Below are positions 35,884 to 44,863 of a DNA stretch of 64,000 nucleotides, one piece after another; the first letter of the stretch is position 1, and every line of letters begins with the position of its first letter. The stretch comes from UBA952 sp044361535 (GTDB lineage Bacteria; Bacteroidota; Bacteroidia; Flavobacteriales_D; Crocinitomicaceae). A model generated the notes under the pieces. That model saw only the letters and a program-made list of their open reading frames with translations. It did no database searches and had not been told where the DNA came from. The stretch covers positions 1-64,000 of the forward strand of contig JBIKIQ010000007.1 of assembly GCA_044361535.1 (NCBI GenBank), written 5' to 3'. A program made the translations under genes and the position numbers.

Positions 35884-36827
35884 GAAATTTCTTTTTCAAT
35901 CAAATAGTGATTTCGAGTAGATGAATTTCGACCAATTAGCTCTGCAATAAATCCTGTAAGAAAAAATTGAACCCCCATAATCATTGACGTCAAGGCCACG
36001 TAAAATTCGGTTCTTTCTGAAATTAACCTTGCGCTTTTATGTATGAATAATTTATCAATTCCTAGATAGAAAACCAGCATAAAGCCAATTAGAAACATTA
36101 AGGTTCCTAGGGCTCCAAAAAAATGCATGGGTTTTTTCCCAAATTTACCCATGAAAGCCACTGTCATTAAATCCAACGGACCATTTAAAAATCGATCAAT
36201 ACCAAACTTTGTCACTCCATATTTCCTGGCTTGATGTTGAACTACCTTTTCACCAATTTTTTGAAATCCTGCATATTTTGCCAACGCTGGTATATACCTG
36301 TGCATGTCTCCGTATAACTCAATGCTTTTTACAACAGATAATTTATAAGCCTTCAGTCCACAGTTAAAATCATGTAAATGAATACCCGTAATTCTCCTTG
36401 CTGCCCAATTGTAAAGTTTGGTTGGTAACGTTTTGGTAATGGGGTCATGCCTCTTTTTTTTCCATCCTGAAATAACATCAAAATCTTTTTCGGTGATCAA
36501 TCGATATAGCTCAGGAATTTCATCAGGTGAATCTTGTAAGTCAGCATCCATAGTAATCACAACTTCACCGGATGCATTTTCAAAGCCCTTTTGCAAGGCT
36601 GCGGATTTGCCATAATTACGTTGAAATTTTATTCCTTTAACTTGATCATCTTTGGCAGCTAAATTTTCAATAACTGACCAAGATTTGTCTTTGCTTCCAT
36701 CATCAATAAATATAACTTCGTACGAGAGCGAGTTTTCATCTACCACACGTTTTATCCAATGATACAATTCAGGAAGTGACTCATCTTCGTTGAACAATGG
36801 AATAATAATGGATAAATTAATGGACAT
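35880..36827 (-). CDS. GT2 glycosyltransferase, polyprenyl-phosphate type
   Basis: 315 residues. The GT-A catalytic domain (about 1-220) has LSIIIPLFNEDESLPELYHW, VIFIDDGSKDKSW, and the DxD-type VVITMDADLQDSPDEIPE. Two C-terminal membrane helices (FGALGTLMFLIGFMLVFYLG and VALTSMIMGVQFFLTGFIAE) place it with DPM1/GtrB/ArnC-like enzymes that transfer a sugar to undecaprenyl phosphate. It is first in the five-gene - strand run. The sugar is not predictable. Confidence 0.92.
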   Translation of the reverse strand: MSINLSIIIPLFNEDESLPELYHWIKRVVDENSLSYEVIFIDDGSKDKSWSVIENLAAKDDQVKGIKFQRNYGKSAALQKGFENASGEVVITMDADLQDSPDEIPELYRLITEKDFDVISGWKKKRHDPITKTLPTKLYNWAARRITGIHLHDFNCGLKAYKLSVVKSIELYGDMHRYIPALAKYAGFQKIGEKVVQHQARKYGVTKFGIDRFLNGPLDLMTVAFMGKFGKKPMHFFGALGTLMFLIGFMLVFYLGIDKLFIHKSARLISERTEFYVALTSMIMGVQFFLTGFIAELIGRNSSTRNHYLIEKEIS

Positions 36828-36884
36828 GGTTAAATTGTACAGCTAAATTAACAATTAGGTTTCAGTTCTCGGGTGAAATTTCAT

Positions 36885-39239
36885 CTAATTTTTTATCAAT
36901 TTATGGTTTTTTTCGTTGTGATTTAAAAAATAAATTCCTGCATTTAAATGTGCTAAATCGATTATCATTGTTTCAGATTCTATCGTCATCTCTTTCAAAA
37001 TACTTCCTTTTAAATCTAGTATAAAAAGTTTTTTACCGATTTCTAACCCTTCAATCGTAACACGCTCTGTCAACGGATTTGGATAGAGTTGAATTGATTC
37101 TTGAGGTAATTTTGATGTAGAACTGATATCGTAGTTAGTAATTGAAAATCGATCAAATCCGGCTTCAGTAATATTTACATTTGGAGCATAATCCGAAAGA
37201 GTAATCATTAGTTGCAAGCTGCTATTTAGAGGTAATAAATTTGTTAGAGGGATACTCCTCGATTGCCAATTCATAGTAAAATTTGGAGGTAAAAATTGGT
37301 CAATCAGAATTTGTTCGGTTCCCGTTAATAAATATATTTTTAAAGTATCATCTGTACTTCCCGGTCCATGGAAACAATGGTAATTTATGGCGTAATTAAG
37401 ATGAGGATTTGTCAACCCGCTAATATAAAACTGAGGTGAGAGCAGGGATGTGAAACCGTTGTCAACATCATCAACATCTGGGTTTAAGCTCGAATTATTT
37501 CCGGTTACATATGCATTTTTCCCACAGTCTAAATCGGCATCATAATTCGGAACGGTATTGGTTGTTTGATTAGGTATACCTCTTTCCCAATTTCCGGTTT
37601 CGGCATTTGCTATTACTGACCAGCCAAAATCAAATTCAAAATCATCGTAAAACCCTTTTTCTAATTCAATAGTTAAGGTTATTGTATTTTCAGTTAAAAT
37701 TGAATCGAAACATTTTGTTCTATATCCCCATTTGCCTACAATAACTCGGTAAGGTGTTCCATCTTGATAAAACAAGGTAATGCTTTCTTGACCAATCCCG
37801 TTGGTGATTCCAGAATGTTCAATTTGCGGATGGATCAATTTAATTTGAGCGTTGGAAATAGGAATTATTCCGCCAGATTCATATACTTCAATATCTAAAT
37901 TATAGGGTGGGATGGGGGTGAGTTCTGTATTTAAGTTTGTGATTTGACCTTGAGAAAGGTTAATTATTACCGTTTTTGGATAATAACCAATTTTCTGAAA
38001 AGTAATTGAATATTGTCCTGCTCCAAAAATACCGGTTTCATATATACCAAGTGAATTTGTTTTTTCAATTTGATCATTTGATACAATTTGAACAGATACA
38101 TTTGTTATTGGTAGTCCAGTGGATTGATCTGTTACAACTCCTTGAAGATAAGAAGCTTTTTGATAATTTGGACCTAAAATAAATAGTCCTTCGGTAATGT
38201 CAGCTGCGAGTATCGTTCCCGATGGTAAAAATGGATAAACACCCCAGCAGCCATTAAAATCTGCGGTTTGGCCAGGATACGTGTCAAACTGACCAACTTT
38301 GATTGTGTTTGTAGGGTAGGTAATATCATGAATTACAACACCATCGGAATAATAGCTTGTTATTAAATAATCTCCTTTAACATGCGTGTTATGCGGAATT
38401 ACTCCTGTTCCAGGTGAGTGTTGTGTTTTATCAACCTCGATAATATTTGTTGGATTACTGATGTCGTAAACTCCAATATACGCGCCAGTTACCTCATCTG
38501 TCGTATAAACAAATTGTCCGCTAGTCGACGGCCAAATGTTGTGAGTGAAATTGTTAGGGGTTGTCTTTGTTCCAAGTAAAATAGGATTCGCCTTATCTGT
38601 GACATTAACCAAACTAAAAAATCCATCGTAAATGTGAGCAGCATAAAGGGTATCGTTTCTAACATAACCATCATGAATATACCAGTTATCAAAAGTCCCC
38701 ACCTCAATTGGGTTCATTGGATTTGTTTGTACGTCTAAAATAATTGTTCCGCCATTTCCTCTATTAGCACCAAAAACATAAGCAAATCCATTTTCATCAA
38801 TAAAACACGTATGAGCAGATTGCCAAGAATTTGTGGTTGGGCCTGTGTATAAACTAGTCGTTAGATTAGTAGATTGTGGAAGTGGGGTTAAATCAATTAT
38901 TTGTAGCCCATCCTCAGCCTCGGTTGTAATGTAAGCATAATCACCATAAACACAAGGGTCTCGCCAGATTGATTCGGTTCCGGGTAGCCAAAAAACCTCA
39001 ATGGGATTGCTAGGAATAGTAACGTCAACGATGGAGGTTCCTTTAGAGGTCCCAACAATTGCATATTCATTCCCTAGTTCATCGACATATCCCCAAACAT
39101 CATTCAAATTTGCGCCGTGCAGGGATTGATAATTGACGTGAGAAAGGGAGTCGATATTCAACTGTGAGAATAAAGTTGAAAACGAGTTTATAAAAATTAA
39201 GAAAGGCAAGACCTTAGAATAATAAGTGAGTCTTTTCAT
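36885..39239 (-). CDS. Choice-of-anchor-B family protein with T9SS sorting domain
   Basis: 784 residues from the ATG at 39239 (MKRLTYYSKVLPFLIFINSF, a signal peptide). Residues about 30-370 are LVIVD-like repeats of the choice-of-anchor-B family (EYAIVGTSKGTSIVDVTIPS, CVYGDYAYITTEAEDGLQII). Next is a carboxypeptidase-regulatory-like domain (LQGVVTDQSTGLPITNVSVQ), a beta-sandwich ligand-type domain, and a C-terminal T9SS type A sorting domain (ESIQLYPNPLTERVTIEGLE ... HKLIKN). Probably a surface or secreted protein of unknown ligand. A frame extends 18 codons further upstream but lacks signal-peptide character, so it is rejected. Confidence 0.88.
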   Translation of the reverse strand: MKRLTYYSKVLPFLIFINSFSTLFSQLNIDSLSHVNYQSLHGANLNDVWGYVDELGNEYAIVGTSKGTSIVDVTIPSNPIEVFWLPGTESIWRDPCVYGDYAYITTEAEDGLQIIDLTPLPQSTNLTTSLYTGPTTNSWQSAHTCFIDENGFAYVFGANRGNGGTIILDVQTNPMNPIEVGTFDNWYIHDGYVRNDTLYAAHIYDGFFSLVNVTDKANPILLGTKTTPNNFTHNIWPSTSGQFVYTTDEVTGAYIGVYDISNPTNIIEVDKTQHSPGTGVIPHNTHVKGDYLITSYYSDGVVIHDITYPTNTIKVGQFDTYPGQTADFNGCWGVYPFLPSGTILAADITEGLFILGPNYQKASYLQGVVTDQSTGLPITNVSVQIVSNDQIEKTNSLGIYETGIFGAGQYSITFQKIGYYPKTVIINLSQGQITNLNTELTPIPPYNLDIEVYESGGIIPISNAQIKLIHPQIEHSGITNGIGQESITLFYQDGTPYRVIVGKWGYRTKCFDSILTENTITLTIELEKGFYDDFEFDFGWSVIANAETGNWERGIPNQTTNTVPNYDADLDCGKNAYVTGNNSSLNPDVDDVDNGFTSLLSPQFYISGLTNPHLNYAINYHCFHGPGSTDDTLKIYLLTGTEQILIDQFLPPNFTMNWQSRSIPLTNLLPLNSSLQLMITLSDYAPNVNITEAGFDRFSITNYDISSTSKLPQESIQLYPNPLTERVTIEGLEIGKKLFILDLKGSILKEMTIESETMIIDLAHLNAGIYFLNHNEKNHKLIKN

Positions 39240-39268
39240 AAAATAAATATTGCTGCAATAATGAAAAT

Positions 39269-39276
39269 CAAAACTA
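39269..39276 (-). promoter_or_regulatory. -7 element of the choice-of-anchor-B gene
   Basis: TAGTTTTG on the - strand, 29 bases before the ATG at 39239. A TTTG 14 bases further upstream is closer than ideal. Supports the shorter start. Confidence 0.45.
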
Positions 39277-39419
39277 TTACTAAATATTGCCAAATATCTG
39301 GGAAATATTGTGTGATTAGCTCCTTTAATTTCATTGATTAAAATTACGCAAAAAAGTTAAAATAACCTCGTTGCAAGGCATGGTTAATTTTAGAAATAAA
39401 AAAACTTGATTTTATGAAG

Positions 39420-39896
39420 CTACTTAATCTTTTCAATCAATGCATAATCTGTCACTCTTCCTCTTGATTCATTCCAATGCTCCCAATACCAATAGTAACA
39501 AACTTTAGGAACTCGTTTGTTAATAGGATTAATCCTTCTATCAATAATTAATTTAGTGTCAATATATTTTCCTTCAAAATGGGCATGTTTTTCAGTTAAT
39601 GTGATATCGTAAATTGAATCTTTGACAAAATAATTTTTAATTACGGCGGTATCAGCATATTTACCATTTGAGATGTAGTATAATTTCTTCTGTTTGAATT
39701 TTATTTCCAAAACTAAATCTATAGGTTCATATGCCTCAGAATAATGTGTCATTAAGGAATTATTCAACATGATTTGCAATGAATCTTGTCCGAAGAATCC
39801 AAACATTGATCGTTTAGTTATTGTAACTTTGAGATTGGATTGAGAAAATGCTGTAGAGCAAAAAGCAATTACAAAAGAAAAAAAGAATTTTTTCAT
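39420..39896 (-). CDS. Exported protein of unknown function
   Basis: 158 residues with a signal peptide (MKKFFFSFVIAFCSTAFSQ). I do not recognise a family. The mature part is basic and beta-rich, with one Cys near the C-terminus (PKVCYYWYWEHWNESRGRVT), an unusually aromatic stretch. It lies 6 bases after the gene at 39903-40481, so the two are probably co-transcribed. No paralogue is visible in the window. Confidence 0.65.
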   Translation of the reverse strand: MKKFFFSFVIAFCSTAFSQSNLKVTITKRSMFGFFGQDSLQIMLNNSLMTHYSEAYEPIDLVLEIKFKQKKLYYISNGKYADTAVIKNYFVKDSIYDITLTEKHAHFEGKYIDTKLIIDRRINPINKRVPKVCYYWYWEHWNESRGRVTDYALIEKIK

Positions 39897-39902
39897 AAAA
39901 AT

Positions 39903-40481
39903 TTATCTAAGAAAATTATAAACTTCAAAACGTGTGACTTTCAGTGAAAATCCAATTTCTTTTTTTATGATTCCATGATTATTGAATCCATGTCTGTAAT
40001 ACGGCTCAGCTTTATAACTCCATGCTCTTCGCGACTTATTCATTCCTGATTTCATCTGATAAATGCATAATCCAACTCTCAATGAAAATGCATTATCAAT
40101 GGATTGATTCAATGAAATATTATATTCCGGGGTTAAGGCAATATCAAAAAATTCTTTTGTGCAAATACCACGCACTCTTCTTCCTGGAGTAGAAAGAAAT
40201 CGAGCTCTGATTTGAATTCCCGGTGTTATGAAATGTTTGTTTTCGCCAAAAGTTTCTATTCTCCTTGTTTGATATTGCGTGCTATTTCGATAAGAAATTT
40301 CTGGAATAAAATATTTAGTTACATGACTATGTATCCCAATATGAATATTGGTTTGTTCGTTTACAAAATCTTTAGAAAGTCCTCCTGAAATCCCGATATT
40401 CCTACCCGTTCTCTGGTAGGCTTGTCCGAAAATGACAGTAATATAGAAAATAAATAAAGTGGTGATTTTCAATCTCAACAT
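39903..40481 (-). CDS. Exported, probably beta-barrel, protein of unknown function
   Basis: 192 residues from the ATG at 40481 (MLRLKITTLFIFYITVIFGQ, a signal peptide). A TTG eight codons earlier is also open but gives a worse signal peptide. The mature protein has alternating polar/hydrophobic strands (NIGISGGLSKDFVNEQTNIH, FSLRVGLCIYQMKSG) and ends in EVYNFLR, consistent with a small outer-membrane barrel; not proven. It pairs with the downstream gene at 39420. It starts 33 bases after the pckA terminator. Confidence 0.65.
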   Translation of the reverse strand: MLRLKITTLFIFYITVIFGQAYQRTGRNIGISGGLSKDFVNEQTNIHIGIHSHVTKYFIPEISYRNSTQYQTRRIETFGENKHFITPGIQIRARFLSTPGRRVRGICTKEFFDIALTPEYNISLNQSIDNAFSLRVGLCIYQMKSGMNKSRRAWSYKAEPYYRHGFNNHGIIKKEIGFSLKVTRFEVYNFLR

Positions 40482-40514
40482 GCGAATAAAAATCAAATTA
40501 CCCAATTTGGTTAC

Positions 40515-40540
40515 AAAAAAAAACTCACCGAAGTGAGTTT
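40515..40540 (-). terminator. Intrinsic terminator of pckA
   Basis: AAACTCAC and GTGAGTTT (40540-40533 and 40528-40521 on -) form an 8-bp stem closed by a C(UUCG)G tetraloop, followed by nine T in total. An unusually clean terminator, 22 bases after the pckA stop. Confidence 0.88.
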
Positions 40541-40562
40541 CATTTTTAGTATAACAATTAGA

Positions 40563-42173
40563 TTATGCTAAAACTTTTGGTGCTGCAGCCAAAATTTCAG
40601 GACTAGTTTCAGCCGCGAATTTCTCGAAATTTTTAACAAATTTACTCGCTAAATTATTGGCAGTTTCGTCGTATGCTTGCTTGTCAGCCCAAGTTGCTCT
40701 TGGATTTAACAATTCACTTGGAACACCATCACAAGAGGTTGGATAAGCTAAATCAAAAATTGGAAGTTTTTCAAACTGAACTGAATCTAATTTTCCTTCA
40801 AGAGCAGCGGTTATCATTGATCGGGTATATCCCAGTTTCATACGCTGACCTACGCCATAAGAACCGCCAGACCATCCCGTATTTATCAACCATACTTTGA
40901 TATCAGTGCCTTGCAATTTGTCGCCTAGTAATTTAGCATATTTTGCAGGGTGTAGGGGCAAAAATGCTGCTCCAAATCCTGCTGAAAATGTTGTTGTTGG
41001 CTCGGTAATTCCCACTTCTGTTCCAGCTACTTTTGCTGTATAACCCGACATGAAATGATACATTGCTTGCTCATTGGTAAGTCTTGAAATTGGAGGTAAA
41101 ACTCCAAATGCATCTGCTGTTAAAAAGAAAATGTTTTTTGGTGCCCCTGCTCGAGATGGTACCATGATATTTTCTATGTGATGAATTGGGTATGATACAC
41201 GCGTATTTTCCGTAATGGAACCATCGGTGTAGTCCGGTGTTGATGATTCATCGTGAAAGCCAATGTTTTCCAGAAGTGCTCCAAATTTTATTGCGTCAAA
41301 AATTTGAGGTTCTTTTTCTCTTGTTAAATCAATGGTTTTTGCATAACAACCTCCTTCAAAATTGAATACCGTATTTTCACTCCAACCATGTTCGTCATCG
41401 CCTATCAATCTTCGATTAGGATCTGAAGAAAGCGTAGTTTTTCCTGTTCCGGACAAACCAAAGAAAATAGCAGTATCTCCTGACTCACCTACATTTGCAG
41501 AGCAGTGCATGGATAAAACATTTTTTTCGTGTGGTAAAATAAAATTCAAAGCAGAAAATATTCCTTTCTTTATCTCGCCGGTATAACCTGTTCCCCCAAT
41601 AAGGATCATTTTTTTAGTGAAATTTAAAATAGCAAAATTTGCTTGTCTTGTACCATCTTCTTCCGGAATTGCTTCAAAACTTGGTACACAGAAAATATTC
41701 CACTCAGGATTAAAATTTTCAATTTCCTCATCAGTTGGACGAAGAAACATATTGTGTGCAAATAAATTTGACCACGGTTGTTCGGTAATTACACGAATAT
41801 TCATTCGAAAAGATTCATCCGCGCACGCAAAAACATCGCGGACATAAAAATCTGAATCCTTCACAAAATCTTTCATTTTTTCATAAAGTGCGTCAAATTT
41901 TGCCGGTTCGAAACTTATATTAATGTCTCCCCACCAAACGGCATTTTCAGTTTTTGAATCACGAACAATAAATCTGTCCTTGGGTGAACGTCCTGTGAAT
42001 TGACCTGTTTCAATAGCTAAGGCACCTGTATCTGTTAAAACACCTTCTCCTAATATAATTGAATCTTCAATAAGTTCAGCTGGAGTAAGATTCCAGTATT
42101 CAGTTGCAAGCGTATCTAGTCCAATTGTTTTTGCTAAATCGGCATTTTTACCAAAATTTCCTATTTTTTCCAT
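40563..42173 (-). CDS. pckA: Phosphoenolpyruvate carboxykinase (ATP)
   Basis: 536-residue gluconeogenic enzyme converting oxaloacetate and ATP to phosphoenolpyruvate. Motifs: TGRSPKDRFIVRD, the P-loop IFFGLSGTGKTTLSSDPNRR, the metal site IGDDEHGWSENTVFNFEGGC, and GTEVGITEPTTTFSAGFG. Length and all motifs are normal. It is monocistronic, with a -7 element 28 bases upstream and a strong terminator. Pyruvate kinase, the opposing glycolytic step, lies at 24450. Confidence 0.97.
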   Translation of the reverse strand: MEKIGNFGKNADLAKTIGLDTLATEYWNLTPAELIEDSIILGEGVLTDTGALAIETGQFTGRSPKDRFIVRDSKTENAVWWGDINISFEPAKFDALYEKMKDFVKDSDFYVRDVFACADESFRMNIRVITEQPWSNLFAHNMFLRPTDEEIENFNPEWNIFCVPSFEAIPEEDGTRQANFAILNFTKKMILIGGTGYTGEIKKGIFSALNFILPHEKNVLSMHCSANVGESGDTAIFFGLSGTGKTTLSSDPNRRLIGDDEHGWSENTVFNFEGGCYAKTIDLTREKEPQIFDAIKFGALLENIGFHDESSTPDYTDGSITENTRVSYPIHHIENIMVPSRAGAPKNIFFLTADAFGVLPPISRLTNEQAMYHFMSGYTAKVAGTEVGITEPTTTFSAGFGAAFLPLHPAKYAKLLGDKLQGTDIKVWLINTGWSGGSYGVGQRMKLGYTRSMITAALEGKLDSVQFEKLPIFDLAYPTSCDGVPSELLNPRATWADKQAYDETANNLASKFVKNFEKFAAETSPEILAAAPKVLA

Positions 42174-42201
42174 GGTAACTTATGTTGGTTAAATTAGATG
42201 G

Positions 42202-42209
42202 CAAAATTA
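42202..42209 (-). promoter_or_regulatory. -7 element of pckA
   Basis: TAATTTTG on the - strand, 28 bases before the ATG. The -33 element is not clear. Confidence 0.55.
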
Positions 42210-42335
42210 CACCTAATGAACTTTTTAGTATGTATTTAAAGTCAATAGTTACCAACAAGGAGCTAATTTGATGTTGACAAAAAAATTATGAAAATTGAAT
42301 AAAAAATCGTAAATTATGTTAGTGTATAATTGACA

Positions 42336-42770
42336 CTAAAATAATGCAGATTCAGCAGGATACGTATTAAATGACCCACTGCCTTTTGCTAATAATCGAT
42401 TAGTTGAATCAGTTAATTCAGCTTCCATAAATAAGATTGATTTTCCTTTCCGAATGCATTGTGACTTGCAAGTTACTATTGAGTTAGTAAGAACAGGATT
42501 AATGAATGTTGTTTTAATTTCAATTGTGGAAACGACTTTCATTTCTTGACATACCAAAGAAAGTGCTCCAACGCCCATTGTTGCATCCATTAAGGCAGCT
42601 ACAAATCCACCATGTGCTACTTTTGGAATTGCGGTATGTTTAGTGTCAACTTGAAGGGAGTATATACATATCCCTGCTTCTTCTATTATGAAATCAATGC
42701 CTAATAATTTTCCGAATTCATTATTCTCAATGTATTTCTCTATTATGGGATGCGAATAAATATTTGTCAT
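42336..42770 (-). CDS. Hotdog-fold thioesterase (PaaI-like)
   Basis: 144 residues. The catalytic signature of the PaaI/4HBT-II type is VAHGGFVAALMDATMGVGAL (about 50-69), where HGG and the Asp contribute to acyl-CoA hydrolysis, followed by the typical IEIKTTFINPVLTNSIV strand. Substrate acyl group unknown. It begins at the last base of the upstream gene's stop (1-base overlap), so the two are coupled. Confidence 0.88.
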   Translation of the reverse strand: MTNIYSHPIIEKYIENNEFGKLLGIDFIIEEAGICIYSLQVDTKHTAIPKVAHGGFVAALMDATMGVGALSLVCQEMKVVSTIEIKTTFINPVLTNSIVTCKSQCIRKGKSILFMEAELTDSTNRLLAKGSGSFNTYPAESALF

Positions 42771-43381
42771 CAGCCTATTCTTTTTGTGATTAAATCATTA
42801 ACCTTTTTAAAGAATTGAAAAGGTTGATATGTTCGCCATTCTATATCATCCAATTCTCCGCTCATGTTAATATAATGGTCAATTTGAATTTGTTGAAATT
42901 CCCGAAGAACGTGATCATGGAAATTAATCATGGCAATCCATCCGTTTTCAATATCATCAAACCACTCTTCATAATAACAGTCATCTGAATAGTGGAAATT
43001 TAGAACATTTTCACCAATCAAAATAAAATATTCAATTCCAGTCTCTATTAAACGTTCGATAATATCCCGTTTAAACTTCATTATATCATTTTCAATTGCA
43101 TCATTCCATTCACCGATAAGTTCAATGACAACATATTTTTCATCATAATCAGCAAAGAGAATTTTAATAAATAAGGTTGACGAACCCATTGAATCCCATT
43201 GGGGGTGAATGTAAAAATTGTAAACGGTATTGCTAAATTCAAATTCACTATACTCCCTTCCGTAAAAAGGAGATAATGGATCTTCTGACGCAACGTAATA
43301 TCCTCGCCATCCATAAAAAGGTTCAACGTAATGCATACACAAAATTACTAGAAGAAACGTAAATAGAACGGTTGAATTCAA
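42770..43381 (-). CDS. Exported or membrane-anchored protein of unknown function
   Basis: 203 residues if a TTG start at 43381 is used; this gives a hydrophobic N-terminus (NSTVLFTFLLVILCMHYVEP). No in-frame ATG precedes it before a stop, and the first internal ATG (16 codons in) would remove the hydrophobic stretch. The remainder is acidic and aromatic-rich (YYEEWFDDIENGWIAMINFH) with no motif I recognise. It is coupled to the downstream thioesterase. Start and function uncertain. Confidence 0.6.
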   Translation of the reverse strand: MNSTVLFTFLLVILCMHYVEPFYGWRGYYVASEDPLSPFYGREYSEFEFSNTVYNFYIHPQWDSMGSSTLFIKILFADYDEKYVVIELIGEWNDAIENDIMKFKRDIIERLIETGIEYFILIGENVLNFHYSDDCYYEEWFDDIENGWIAMINFHDHVLREFQQIQIDHYINMSGELDDIEWRTYQPFQFFKKVNDLITKRIG

Positions 43382-43399
43382 AGTTTTGTTTTACATTTG
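43372..43399 (+). promoter_or_regulatory. Promoter of the 43419 lipoprotein
   Basis: TTG at 43372-43374, a 17-base spacer, then TACATTTG at 43392-43399, ending 19 bases before the ATG. A good match to the Bacteroidota consensus. The -33 element overlaps the start of the divergent gene. Confidence 0.65.
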
Positions 43400-43418
43400 A
43401 TTTCTAATTACATTTTTC

Positions 43419-44852
43419 ATGAAAAAGCTCATTTATTTTCTCTCTATTTTCTTACTGCTTGTTGGTTGTGGAGGTTCAAAGAATAAAACTGTAGAGGAAT
43501 CTTTCACATCATTTGTTCAATCCAATTCTAAGGTTGTTGGGTTTGGATCTGTAAAAGTAAAAGAAATTCTAACCAAGGCAGATTACACAAAGATTCCAAA
43601 ATTTGGTGCATTGATTGCTAATCAGTTAACTGCTTTTTCAGGTTCAATAAATATTGATAAACCGCTCTATTTTGCTGCAGAAGGCCCTTTTGATAAGGAT
43701 GGCATTCCAGCAACACTTTACGTCTTTGCAGAGTCAAAAAATCAGGATTCTATAAGTAAAAAAATGAAATCTTTGGGTTATGAAATGATTGCAGATGAAG
43801 AAAATAAATTTAGTTATTACCAAGATAAAGAAATGTCTATTTCGGTAAAAGAATCGTTGATAATTGGTGTTTTTAAGCCTGCAACAAAAGATTTCAAATC
43901 CATATTAGCAACATCTTATAAATTAGCTGAAAATGAAGTTAAAGAAGATAAGGTCAAAGAAATGATTCAATCTAAAGAAGACATCGTCGCAGGAATAAAT
44001 TTAGAATCATTATATGCAACCTCAAATACTGATTTGGAAAAGCTTCCAAAGGAGAAAAAGGACCTTTTAAAAGGAATGATGAAATCTTCTTACATACTAA
44101 ATACAGTTAATTTCAACCCTGGAGAAATGGTTATCAAAACACAAAATTATTTTTCCGAGGAACTGAAAAAGCGAATTCCATTAAAACAAGAAATAGCTAC
44201 AAATGCGATACAGAATTTAGGTACAGGAGAACCTAGGCTGGGCTTACTTTTTAATTTGGATTTCGTTAAGTTAAACAGTTTGTTGAAAGAGTTGATGTTG
44301 GAAGAAGAATTTAAAGGAATGACACGAGAATTTTCTAACCAGGAACTTTCTTTTCGTGAGTTGTTTGGCGATATTTTAAATGGTCAATTAGGAGCAGTTG
44401 TGTATGAAGAATCTATGGCAGAAGGAGGTTTAACACCACAAACAAACGTATTTGTTGGACTCGGAAAACAAGGAAAAGATGGATTTGATAAATTACAAAT
44501 TCCTGGTTTGGATCTTATTCAACGTGATATTTTTGACAGTCACGCTATTTTTTACACGTCCGAAGCGTTCAAGCCAACAGATGAGCCAATCAAGGTAGCT
44601 CAGGGATGTGAGAATTTTGGCACCAAACCCATAAGTGGATTTATTCACTTAAATGGAATTCCAGTAGAAGATTTTGATGCCGAAGGAGCGTATAAATTTA
44701 TTGAAAAAATCGACTATGTTTATTTTGAATATGGGGTAGATGGTGGTGTGTTAAAATTACAAGCTATAGACCAAAAGACCAATATTCTTAAGCAATCGGT
44801 TGATCAAGCTTTAGCCCAACTATCTGAAATTTTAATCAAAATGATTCTTTAA
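43419..44852 (+). CDS. Lipoprotein, possibly DUF4836-like
   Basis: 477 residues with a lipobox (LLLVGCGGSK, Cys17). The mature part has repeats of alpha/beta segments such as YFAAEGPFDKDGIPATLYVF and GLLFNLDFVKLNSLLKELML, with self-similar halves, recalling the DUF4836 family of Bacteroidota lipoproteins; this is a weak resemblance from memory. No enzymatic motif is visible. It lies 11 bases before trmB and has a good promoter, so the two may be co-transcribed. Confidence 0.7.
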   Translation: MKKLIYFLSIFLLLVGCGGSKNKTVEESFTSFVQSNSKVVGFGSVKVKEILTKADYTKIPKFGALIANQLTAFSGSINIDKPLYFAAEGPFDKDGIPATLYVFAESKNQDSISKKMKSLGYEMIADEENKFSYYQDKEMSISVKESLIIGVFKPATKDFKSILATSYKLAENEVKEDKVKEMIQSKEDIVAGINLESLYATSNTDLEKLPKEKKDLLKGMMKSSYILNTVNFNPGEMVIKTQNYFSEELKKRIPLKQEIATNAIQNLGTGEPRLGLLFNLDFVKLNSLLKELMLEEEFKGMTREFSNQELSFRELFGDILNGQLGAVVYEESMAEGGLTPQTNVFVGLGKQGKDGFDKLQIPGLDLIQRDIFDSHAIFYTSEAFKPTDEPIKVAQGCENFGTKPISGFIHLNGIPVEDFDAEGAYKFIEKIDYVYFEYGVDGGVLKLQAIDQKTNILKQSVDQALAQLSEILIKMIL

Positions 44853-44863
44853 TACTTAAAAGA

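Noticed and set aside
39240..39293. 18-codon N-terminal extension of the choice-of-anchor-B protein
   Set aside because: It lacks signal-peptide character and includes the TAGTTTTG promoter element; the ATG at 39239 directly gives a good signal peptide.
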